Assembly: GCA_963978905.1 (NCBI GenBank)
Contig: OZ022257.1
Span: forward strand, 9,818,509-9,882,508
Length of the DNA: 64,000 bases
Reading direction: 5' to 3'
DNA from: Trichostrongylus colubriformis
Lineage: Eukaryota; Nematoda; Chromadorea; Rhabditida; Trichostrongylidae
In this document: piece after piece, positions 38,201 to 46,851 of the stretch
Numbering within the stretch: the first letter of the stretch is position 1
Layout of the letters: each line of letters opens with the position of its first letter
Notes under the pieces: generated by a model
Databases searched by the model: none
What the model was told of the DNA's origin: nothing
The model's input: only the letters and a program-made list of their open reading frames with translations
Program-made: the position numbers and the translations under genes

Positions 38201-41200
38201 CCGGAAAGGGATAATGGGGATATATGTAAGCTAAAAGACCCACCACGCGGTTTCTGGCGCGTTCCAGGCTCGAAGCCTCGCGAAATGTCTCACGAAGCAG
38301 TTTTAAACGTTTCGTCAGGTTCAATTTATTTTGAGAAATAGGGCCCGCCCCGGTCGCCGTTACCAGACCATCTGCACTTCCCCGTTAGCACTCCTACTAT
38401 CTGATTCAATCTCTTGTGACACACACGCAGGGCAATCCCTCCAGAATTGTGTTCGGATTGTGAATTTTCGAACAAACAAACTCTGAGCTCTAAGAAAAAT
38501 GGTGAGACATGTAAGATCGGTTCACACTCTGCGGAACCGGCGGCGATGTGTGGCTGCATGTCTCTGCGTCTCCGCCTATGCCACCCTGCCTCGTTGTTTG
38601 CGTTGTCTCTGCATCTCCCTGCGCACCCTGCCTTGCTCCCCGTGAACGCAGCCATGTCCTGCGCGCGCCGAGTGTGAACGCAGCCCAATGGATCGTATCG
38701 ACAATTTTTGTGGACAGCTGTATCTAGTTTCGGCGCGTTCTTCTTTCATGAGGAGTAAGATTTGATGACTGGTCGCAACGAGAGTAGGCTCTGAGTGGGA
38801 CACGCGGCCCCAACACTAACTGTGCTGATTTCACACCTACTAAAACTAAAAATGGTCAGATTGAACAGTTGGTGGATGCGATGCGAGCCGGTTTATCGAC
38901 TGTGATCGATCATGGGTGGTTAGCAATGTTCTCACCATCAGAGCTGCAGACATTGGTCAGTGGTGCCGACGCTGATTTAGACATTGACGACATGATGAAG
39001 CACTGTGCCGTGCATAATATTCGAGGTAAGTGTATCAATGATTATTGATGATGTTAGATCCGGAAGAGACCCTGTAGAATTCAGTCTTGACAACAAGAGG
39101 CTACTAATGTTGAAGTTCAGTCGTGTAGTTGTAATTTTAATGTCTCGTGGCGGAGCCTTTCAAGATTTGTTCGCAAATATCCTTTTACAGATGGAGCGGA
39201 TCGCGATTACATGGATATGTTTTGGAGCGTCGTTGGTGAGATGTCGGCGGAGGATAAACGTGGTTTGCTCAAGTTAGTGAACAAAGAGTTATGGAATAGC
39301 TGATAATAACCTTTTGTCAAGACTGAAGTCGTGCATTCCTTGTCGCTACAAGCCACAAACTTACTGCTAATGCAGAAGCTTCTCTAGCACTTGTTTTGTA
39401 GCCACTGAGAAGACAGCGAATGACATAATGAGAATGCGATGACTTGAACGCATTTCGATTTTGGCAGTTCTCGTAAATTGCTGCGGTGTATATCCATCCA
39501 GTGTTCAGAGCTCGCTACTCAAAACACCGGAAAGGTTGAATTTGGCAGATTGTGGATTATGAAAGTAGGGGTGCTCAGCAATGTAACAGTAGAAAAGAAC
39601 GAATGGTCAAGAACGTACTATGAAAGGTTGTGAGTCCGCAACATAAGTCTTAAGAGAAAGCTGGACTAGATAATCTTTGAACGAATTCTTTGAAAGCGCG
39701 CCTTATTTTGGCCAAATGCAAAAGTTTGTGTGACGGCAACGCTGAGAGCTCAACTAGAAGGAAGCTGATGCAACAAACAGATTGGTGACGCTACTCATCA
39801 GTCCTGCTAGAATCGTTTTTTGCGAAAAATTGCTAACAGTAAGTATGCCGGCTGTTGAACTTTATTTGGAGCGTCTTGTTTTTGGTCGAACGTTGGCTCG
39901 AAGAATGTTTAACGATGGAACTGAACTTGTAAATACTTTACTTACGACTCAGTTTCACTTTATGCAATCTACTATGCATTTCTAATGTCTGTTTTGGTAG
40001 GTACAGTCCACGTCGGAATGCTCGATAGGGCGTGGCTTACGGACTTGGGTGAGAGTGTAGCAAACTCTCTTACCCCGCCACACTCACTCTTGCTACTGCT
40101 ACTACTCACTCAGGCCACGCCCTGTCTAGCGCTGTGAAATGGACTGTAGCTGTACTGAAACTCTGCCTTCCAGGTTCATCACTGGCTGTTCTCGTCCACC
40201 TATCGAGGGTTTCAAAATGATTTATCCGGCCATCGGCATTCAACTGGTGCGTTCACTTTTTAGGTTTATCGGTTACTATGTTTGACTGGTTTCTCAACAT
40301 TGTGAATAAAACCTGCGAACTGTGTAATCGTTTTGTTCTGTAAATTAAGAAGGATTCGTGAAGTCGGCCACTCGATAAAGGCGTGGTGTTGTTTTTGCCA
40401 AGAACCTTCAGTTGTTCCACTTCATCTATCGAGAACTTTTGTGACCGGATACCGCTGTGTTTAGGGATGCGCAAATCAGGGAATTGGGAGAGACCGGGAA
40501 AGATGAGGGCGGAAGAAATGATTGTTTCGAAACGAACATTGGAGTTAAAAGTAATAACCGGCAGAGAAACCCGTCTTCAAAGGCGCGACGTTTTGGTCTG
40601 TATTCCCATCTCTCACGCATCTCTTCGAACTGAAACAGCGATTTTCAAACATAAGTTTCGTAATATGAAATCATATAATTGTGTTTAGGTGTTACATAAA
40701 CATATTGAGTAGTCTAAAAAGTCTTTTCGTATTTTCAAATACCGCTTTTTCCCTCCAAACTGCTTTCCAGCAATCTCTTCTGTTCATACACATGTAGTAC
40801 AAGTCCACACGCATCTACAGGTATTATTGTCTTCCATCTCCCGGATAACCCTTCTCAGCAAAATAAACATATCAAAGGTCAACCTCATTTTCAATACAGA
40901 TTATAAAAAAAATTTTCTTTAAATGGTGTTAGACAGGGAAAGGAAAAGGTGATAATCCGATGGAGCAAGATCAGGGCTATAAGGTGGATTGGGCAGCAAT
41001 TTTTATCCAAGCTCGAGAATTTTTTGGCGGGTCACTTTTTCAATAGTGGGAAGAACTTGCCAAAAAATTGCCTCGCCAAAAAATTCTCGAGCCTGGATAA
41101 AACTACTGCCTTATAGCCCTGACTTTGCTCCATCGGATTATCACCTTTTCCTTTCCCTGTCTAACGCCATTCAAAGAAAAAAAATTGGAATTGAAAATGA

Positions 41201-41813
41201 GGTGACCTTTGATATGTTTATTTTGCCGAAAAGGGTTATCCGGGAGATGGAAGACAACAATAACTATAGATGCGTGTGGACTTGTACTACATATATATGT
41301 ACAGAAGAAATTTCGTGGAAAGCAGTTTCGAGGGAAAAAGCGGTATTTAAAAATATGAAAAGACTTTTTAGACTACCCAATATTTCTCGACCCACCACCT
41401 CTTGTGAACGGGCATGAATGAATGCGAGAAAATCACGAGAAGTATCATCACAGTATCAATATCACCCGTTCATTTTTGTTCCCAGTTGGAACTATTACAT
41501 TAAGTAAAATATTGTTGCCGATTAAATTTCCCACTTGTTCCGATTTCAGACCCTCATTTTTTGTCGTGATTAGAGCGACATGAATTATTTTGAATTTCAA
41601 AGTCTTCAGCATTGCATCTCAGGTACATGACTCTGATCATTTACCGACGAGTGCCACCTGCATGAATCTGTTCAAATTGCCCATCTACAGTTCACGTGCA
41701 AAACTCGAGGAGAAGTTGAGGTACTTGTTTAGCTGTGTTTGCAATTGAAAAATAAAATACTGAAATTTTTCAGATATGCTATAAATGCGGGTGCTGGTTT
41801 TGAATTGTCATGA
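23250..41813 (+). CDS. UBE3C: HECT-type E3 ubiquitin-protein ligase, UBE3C / ETC-1 family (spliced gene)
   Basis: Transfers ubiquitin through a thioester on the HECT cysteine; in other animals UBE3C works with the proteasome. Exons: 23250-23327, 23388-23445, 24400-24524, 24781-24846, 24910-25018, 25090-25159, 25220-25268, 26397-26554, 28534-28641, 28738-28859, 29163-29266, 29444-29519, 29603-29711, 30430-30506, 30565-30733, 30829-30922, 32296-32403, 32451-32572, 33178-33370, 33419-33485, 33975-34058, 34217-34304, 35540-35611, 35680-35767, 36330-36454, 37787-37901, 38010-38108, 38860-39025, 39191-39272, 40174-40246, 41623-41720, 41774-41813; about 1063 residues (human 1083). An IQ motif (AAKVIQRSWRAHQAR) lies near residue 55. 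The HECT domain has EAGIDGGGIFREFL, TGCSRPPIEGFK and LPTSATCMNL; the catalytic Cys is about residue 1031, 32 from the end, as in human UBE3C. UBE3B was considered; FWSVVGEMSAEDKRGLLKF and the INAGAGFELS tail fit UBE3C better. The junction near 25018-25090 is uncertain, and a small exon may be missing near 25.3 kb. Confidence 0.92.
25701..25848. mobile_element. C-family foldback MITE, copy 2 (intron of UBE3C-like gene)
   Basis: CATTTCGGAGCGCCTGAT at the left mirrors ATCAGGCGCTCCGAAAT at the right, with the shared GGCGTGGCCTATGGAC block. Confidence 0.7.
26937..27022. mobile_element. Perfect 86-bp palindromic MITE with TTA target duplication
   Basis: Two identical inverted 42-bp arms starting GGCCGCGGTCATACTCTGCG are separated by a 2-base loop. 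TTA flanks it at 26934-26936 and 27023-27025. Confidence 0.85.
27954..28200. mobile_element. Long GGCC-family element, diverged copy
   Basis: Left CTGCTTTCATGCTTTGCGCT and right CCAAGTATGAATGC are degenerate inverted ends. The interior GCATCATACTGTAGTATGGT matches the other long copies. Confidence 0.45.
29756..29833. mobile_element. Short GGCC-family MITE, diverged copy
   Basis: CGCATTCATACCTTGCTCAC mirrors GCGCAATGTATGAACGC across a 78-bp unit. Confidence 0.55.
29990..30300 (+). pseudogene. Second LINE reverse-transcriptase C-terminal remnant
   Basis: Broken frames give RNEDVKATMQTAL and LREPRWY, then in another frame RVLIKKDLAEAYW. This is the same tail region as the remnant at 5160-5560 and lies in an intron of the UBE3C-like gene. 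It is heavily degraded. Confidence 0.45.
31146..31566. mobile_element. TTAA-flanked foldback MITE, copy 2
   Basis: TTAA at 31146-31149 and 31563-31566 with ends CGGAATC and GATTCCT. Arms match copy 1 (TTTCACGCGAAAAAGTCAGA left, TTTTTTCGCGTGAAATTTTG right). Confidence 0.75.
31568..31936. repeat. Dispersed repeat F, copy 1
   Basis: Matches 52287-52645 with substitutions, from the GGGGTAATGTGGGTAATGAG region to CATATTCGGCCCGAATTATC. It abuts the TTAA MITE next to it. Confidence 0.65.
34346..34450 (+). repeat. SINE fragment (internal part)
   Basis: GCCCACCCAGGCCTACCAAG followed by TCTGGGGTAGGTGAATTGGT matches the middle of the full SINE 300 bp downstream. Confidence 0.5.
34647..34947 (+). mobile_element. 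tRNA-derived SINE, copy 1
   Basis: The head GGGCGGAGGTGGTGTAGTGA carries an A-box-like GTGGTGTAGTGACAGG. A B-box-like GGGATCAAATCCCG follows about 50 bases later. The body ends in a repeated TATCCTTT tail. A second copy at 51644-51934 shares the whole length. Pol III origin is inferred from the boxes. Confidence 0.65.
35189..35310 (+). repeat. SINE-like 3' fragment, diverged
   Basis: GTAAGTCACTTATAGACCAC and AAATTGGAATGCGCGGCACA resemble the tail part of the SINE at 34647-34947. Confidence 0.35.
35961..36282. mobile_element. Long GGCC-family element, copy 2
   Basis: Left AGGTTGCGTTTATACTTCGC, right GCGAAGTATAATTGCGGTCT, inverted. The interior ATGATCGTGGCGAGAGCCC and GATCATCATACTGTAATGTG are shared with 7579-7980. 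Confidence 0.6.
36482..36766. mobile_element. GGGTGTGT-family MITE, copy A5 (CACTTATGAC subtype)
   Basis: Left GGGTGGGTGCACTTATGACA, right TGTCATAAGTGCACACACCC. The interior has CATGCCCTGCCACTGG. Confidence 0.75.
37355..37505. mobile_element. GGCC-family MITE, right end uncertain
   Basis: Left TAAGGCCGCTTCATACTTGG is clear. The right end is degenerate around CGCAGAACATGATTGACC. Confidence 0.4.
38516..38686. mobile_element. GGCC-family MITE, diverged copy
   Basis: GGTTCACACTCTGCGG mirrors CGCCGAGTGTGAACGCAGCC; inner TGTGGCTGCATGTCTCTGCG pairs with GAACGCAGCCATG. Confidence 0.55.
40002..40148. mobile_element. C-family MITE with TACAGTCCA ends
   Basis: TACAGTCCACGTCGGAATGC mirrors CTGTGAAATGGACTGTA; the interior GGGCGTGGCTTACGGACTTG pairs with CAGGCCACGCCCTG. 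Confidence 0.7.
40705..41380. mobile_element. mariner foldback element with two inverted transposase 3' halves
   Basis: Arms of about 325 bp (40705-41032 and about 41068-41380) are inverted copies, flanked by TA at 40703-40704 and 41381-41382. Ends are TTGAGTAGTCTAAAAAGTC and GACTTTTTAGACTACCCAA. The right arm reads LPYSPDFAPSDYHLF, the mariner motif around the third catalytic Asp, on the plus strand. The left arm carries the inverted copy. It lies in the penultimate-region intron of the UBE3C-like gene. Confidence 0.8.
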
Positions 41814-41986
41814 AAAGCAGAGTCTGCTCTCAAGGAGGGCAGAATCCATGCACTTCCTCGCTCAGTCTGCTTTACTTCAACTCGTACTCTGCGCATTCTG
41901 CTTTGCGACGTAATACGTGCTACCAGAGGGACAGACTTCTCAATACAGTCTATTCGTTATCTTGTATGTATTAAATTATTAGTCCT

Positions 41987-41992
41987 AATAAA
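41987..41992 (+). terminator. Poly(A) signal AATAAA of the UBE3C-like gene
   Basis: AATAAA lies 174 bases after the stop at 41811-41813, just before a mariner MITE insertion. Confidence 0.55.
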
Positions 41993-42069
41993 GTGTGAAT
42001 AATCAATGGGATGTCGTTTCACATTTTCAATTATCCCGAGGATCGCCGGTGACTCGAAGACAACACATA

Positions 42070-42274
42070 TTGGGTTGGTGCATAATTAATGCGGTTTTTC
42101 AACCATTTTATTTAGCAAAAATATTAAGAAAATTTGGTAAAACGTGTGGGATGATTTTTCGGGGGCATTTTCACCATTACGATGAAGGAGTGTTTCCCAT
42201 CTGGTAGTTGTCAAAGCTATCCACTACAGAAAAACGCAACATTAAAAAGCCGCATTAATTATGCACCAACCTAG
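42070..42274. mobile_element. Short mariner MITE with cecropia/Hsmar1-like ends
   Basis: Starts TTGGGTTGGTGCATAATTAA and ends TTAATTATGCACCAACCTAG, flanked by TA at 42068-42069 and 42275-42276. The end closely resembles the known Hsmar1-type mariner terminus (TTAGGTTGGTGCA). No coding capacity. Confidence 0.75.
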
Positions 42275-43234
42275 TAGTATATGTACAAATTTGTACATTG
42301 TTATTTAATAATATGTAAAATCAAGAAACAAGACGTGTACACGCAGTTACCAAAAAGAAGATTATTTGAGGGATTTTTATTGGTTTATAGAAAATTTCAT
42401 TAGAAATTACAGTCATTCTAGATACGGTATAGAGTTCAAACAGTCAAAACCAGCGTGAAAGAGTCAAATTTCAATTTCTTGCATCATTGTTAGGGAGTGT
42501 GATGTACCATAACCCATAGTGTTGGTAGACTTTACCGAATACTAGCCGAGTTTGTGAAGGAAGGTCTTCCAAGTCATATCCCGTTCTTTGAAAACGTTAA
42601 TATGCATCATGTAAGCGTACGTGCGTAAAAGATATAACTGACGTCCATTTTTGTTGAGCAAAACCCTATGAATGCCAAAAAGGTAGAGAAAATTCATCCA
42701 AAAGGGAAACTTCAATTCACTCTTTCAGATACACACTCTGTAGCTTTGAATATGTGCAGATTTTGGGGTGTTCTCTCATTTAACGCTGAAAACAACAGGA
42801 AAGTGCTTAGACGCTTCATTATCATGCCCAAACGACTGCAAGATTAGCAATAGGAGCCTAGTGGATGAGGTAGCCGGGTGCGCAAAAGTTTCGCATTTTT
42901 CTGGTTTTCACATCATTTCATAAATATCTGTTTATGGCAGATGACCATGTTTGATTTGTCAGCTTACCATGTTGACTCTAACTACGAGTACATCACACTG
43001 TAGATTAGACAAACTTTCAAAAACTATGCAATTGCACCTAGTGCACTGTGTTTTACGCCGTTTACCGCGCTTTGGCGTGCGAAGTCGCCTCACCTTTATT
43101 CGCAGAATCGCATTATTACGAAGTCTTAAATCGGTCCAGGCGTTAATATTAGAGCAGAGTGAGAGAGAAGAGAGTTAGGACTAGAGCAGATATGAGGCAT
43201 AGAAATTACACATTCATATGATTCGAAGCGCTTG

Positions 43235-43361
43235 TACAGTCCATCTCCCGACGGCTGGCAGGGCGAGGCCTACGGACTTGTATCGATCTCTCTCATCCCG
43301 CCACACACTCTCACCCAACTCTGCTGGCCACGCCCCGACAGCCTACGGGAACTGGACTGTA
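43235..43361. mobile_element. C-family MITE with TACAGTCCA ends
   Basis: TACAGTCCATCTCCCGACGG mirrors GGGAACTGGACTGTA; interior GGCGAGGCCTACGGACTTG is shared with the family. Confidence 0.65.
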
Positions 43362-45741
43362 TAGCGTTCGCGCGGCACCGTGCCTCTAACTATAGGCTTG
43401 GTATCTACGGTTGGATTGAACTGACGCACAGCTCCTACCCTTGTGTTCACTTTCAAACTTTCCTTCCGTCCGTGCCATTACCTTTGAGCATGGCTGCTGA
43501 GGCATGAACGGTAATTTTGTCACTCCTCTAAACTAAAAATAAGAATTCTAGGCTCTTTGTAAATGAAGTGTAAACGAAATGTGACTGAAAATCCGGAAAC
43601 TGTAGAACCACACTTTCACGTCAAATCCACGTCCATTGAATCGTGATAGGGAATTTCATTAATCCATTTCCAAAAAAACATTATTTAACAATCAAAAATA
43701 TTAGATAAACCGATAGATGGTGAATGTATGCATCGAATTCGCCCCTGCGCCAAAATGAACGAAGTGTTGAGCACAATGATCGAAACATGCTCCATACATG
43801 TCCATAAATCCTATTTGTGAATGATAATGGAGCCACCCTTCTAGCTAGAGCAGTCACGGAAGTTCAAAGGCACTCTGCTCACTTGCCGCGCGTACGGTCC
43901 TAGTTTCGATCCTGGCCGGTGCAACAGAATTTGTTGGACGCTAATAGCGTTCTCAAGGTGTAACCGAAAATAGATCGTTTTGCTGGAGCAGCTCCGAGAA
44001 CCAGAAAAAGAAAAAAAAGAAAAGAATGCGTAGTGTGGTGTGTGGCTATGGCCATGGGCTCTTATTGATGCTACAGTAGCTTGACTACTCTTGGTGGCAG
44101 AGACCTACAATTCCTGTGTTTTCTATTTGTGTTTGTCCACTCACCTGTCTTGAGTAAACGAGTAGGAGAATGGGTGTAGCCTCTGGAAAAATAGTCTCTG
44201 CGATACAAGAAACCTGCCTACAGTACGATGCACGGTGAGAAAGGAAGGCGGTGCAGAGACGTTGTGTCGGGCAACAATGGCTTATGCAAGTCTGTGTAGG
44301 TTCTTACCGTTGCCGCCTCTGAATCCAGTTTTTTTCATAAACATGAAGCTGTCTGAGTTGGAGTTCCACGGATGGTATGACAGCTCTCTCAGTACTTGTA
44401 CGATATGCATGCTCAAAGATCGCGAGCTTTGATTTTGTGGATTTCCCTTCATCTTTTTCGTGATTCTATTTTTGACTCAGAATACCCAGCTTTTTATCCG
44501 TTTTGTAAGGGACTGCTCCAGCAATGGGGCGACTTCCTTTATGTTACGTTACAATGTTTATGAGTTTATCAAACTTGGAAACTATACGGGAAGTCCCCTC
44601 GCATCCTTGTCCCACGGCTCCCTAGCGTGAACTTTTTTCGCCCCCATTGTCGACCGTGCGCTGTAAAGCTGCCAGATTTATTAACTTGTCCAACCTGGTC
44701 TTCCTCTAACGAAACGTTCAGATGGAACTGATGACGAGGTGGGAGAATCACACAGAGACATAAACCTAGAACGATACAGTTATATCTACGAATCGGCAAC
44801 CCATACACTCTGCAGCTCGACCTCCACATGGAATTCTTACACCGTCACCAGTAACATCCCTAGGCTTTCCAGCCGTCTGCGCTCAGAATGTGGCCGAAAA
44901 TGACCCTGCCGCATTTACAGAAGAATCTAGGAGTCCTCCGCTTTAGGGCCAAGAAGAGGGCCAAATCACGCCACCGAAGCCGTGGCGTATATGGGACGGG
45001 TCCAGTGCATGCATTCAGCATTGCATCAAAATTGCTGACAGATGTAAAGGAACCAAAGTGTGGATTCTACATATACCTTTCGTCGAAGGGATTCAAGCAA
45101 TCAAGCATTCACTCCACAAAGCTTCTTAAAAACCCCACAAAGCTTAAAAACGAACCGGCTAATTTTATTGAATATTCCATGTTCCACTCTCCTTCAATCT
45201 TCGCATAGGCAGACTCTCTGGCTAACTTTATTAAAGCTTCCTCTTCACGATCTTATTTACCGATAGCACGAGCCTAGCCGTTATCGTGGAAATTCCTCTT
45301 CATCCAGAGCAGCGTGAACACAAGTCCAGGATTGGAAAACACCTTTTTAATTTTCTTGGTCAAACCAAATCGTCCGTGAAAAATTACTGATGCGATTGCT
45401 TCAAGTATCTTATCGCTATCTTATCGCCTTTAGTTTTTGCCCGTAATGAGCAGCCATCTTCAATCACGCGTCTCCTACACTGTATAGATCACAACCGGAC
45501 AAATTTATCAAAGAAAAGATCGATTCGAGTGCTTACACACTATGGTGACTAATGTTGATAAATTGCAATATTTATAACCCAATGTAATGTATGAGATATC
45601 TGCACAGCACTGCTACCACTAGAAATCGTTCAAGCGCCGTCTTTTCGCGTCTTCCTTGAGCCATAACCTTTCAGTCTTCATCGGAACTATCGGAGTTATC
45701 TGCATAAAATTAGCAACATATTAAGAAAATAATTTTAATAT

Positions 45742-46120
45742 TTTATGCAGCATCCACATCAAACGTCAGTACTTTAGTTCTAACGAACAGAAAATTGCCG
45801 AAAAAAACAAATAAGTAAAATTGTCAACAAAACGTGTCATATAAAGTATTGTAAGGTTATCGCACGCAAAGGATCGAACAGTGAAAACTGCGTATTGTAA
45901 AATTGTCTTTGTATGAACGAAATTTGACATCAAACGCTAGCACTTCATTGTAGCATAACAATCTCTGAACATACAAAAAAAAATTGTCGAAAAGAGAACA
46001 AAAAAATAAAGTTGCCCACAAAATTCTGCCAAATAAAGTATTCCAAGGTTATCGCATGCAAAGGATCGAATAGTGAAAACTGCGTACTGTGAAATTGTCT
46101 TTGTAGGAATGCAATTTGAG
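45742..46120. repeat. Imperfect tandem repeat, about 180-bp units
   Basis: GGATCGAACAGTGAAAACTG and GGATCGAATAGTGAAAACTG mark two tandem copies, each followed by GAAATTGTCTTTGTA or a close variant. Confidence 0.6.
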
Positions 46121-46147
46121 GTGTCCACATACTTTTGACTGTATAGT
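46119..46147. mobile_element. Solo Tc1-like terminal repeat
   Basis: GGTGTCCACATACTTTTGAC followed by TGTATAGTG is the typical terminus of Tc1-like elements. No matching opposite end was found in this window. Confidence 0.45.
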
Positions 46148-46851
46148 GTTGGCACGTCCCACCGCCGTTGTTAACATAACTCGTTACGCAAACATAGCCA
46201 TACCTGAACACGTTACGATAGTAGTGTACGTAAGCGGAGGTTTTCCTTTTATGGTAGCCAGCCTCCTCCTTAAAGTCCACAAACAGCCTGATGCACCTTC
46301 GCTCAAATTATCCCAGTCACCAGTGCCGCAATGATTGATACTTTAAGTGCACTTTTCCTCCTTATCCCAAATTTTTGCAATTTGAATTTCATTCTTCCTT
46401 TGACATAACTATAAATTGCTTTTGAATTTTCTATACAAATGCTATTTAACCGCTCTGCGCTCAACAGGATTCTAACGCACAACGCCCATTGCCCATTACG
46501 ACTCGATCTCTGCAAGGATTATCCCCCCCCCCCCCATCGTGCCACCCGTACCACGGTACCACCTATCCTCGAACGACTCCAGTCTGTTTCTCTACATCGC
46601 TACTTACCCATTGTTGGTTAACTGTTCAGAATATCGATTGTGTGCTCGAATTTTGCCTACTGTTATTTGATTATTATTGATATTATTGATTTATTGGTAC
46701 TTGTGGAAATGATGGACACTTTTCACAACTTTTTCACCATCAACGTTTCCTTGAATTTTATTATACTGAGAATAGGTCATAAGCGAAGTATTTAGGACAC
46801 TAAGCGACATGTCACTTATCGATCTACGGTAATTATTGATTTTCTGCTGCT

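Larger units (their letters stand above)
41814..46851. other. Intergenic region between UBE3C-like and NKAIN-like genes
   Basis: Contains the mariner MITE, a C-family MITE at 43235-43361, a tandem repeat at 45742-46120 and a solo Tc1-type end. Other open frames here lack splice or family support. Confidence 0.4.

Noticed and set aside
14858..41813. Possible operon of the eIF2B epsilon and UBE3C-like genes
   Set aside because: The intergenic distance of 2.5 kb is far larger than the 100-400 bp typical for nematode operons, and the upstream gene has its own poly(A) signal.
23250..41813. UBE3B / OXI-1 as identity of the HECT ligase
   Set aside because: Segments before and after the catalytic cysteine fit UBE3C better, and the PFVVPF...RVK segment before the HECT domain is UBE3C-like.
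43851..43925. tRNA-like stretch with a GTTTCGATCC-type block
   Set aside because: The presumed T-arm stem does not pair and no acceptor stem closes; at most a SINE or tRNA relic.
44888..45208. 106-codon basic open frame
   Set aside because: No recognisable family, no splice support and low-complexity Lys/Ser content.
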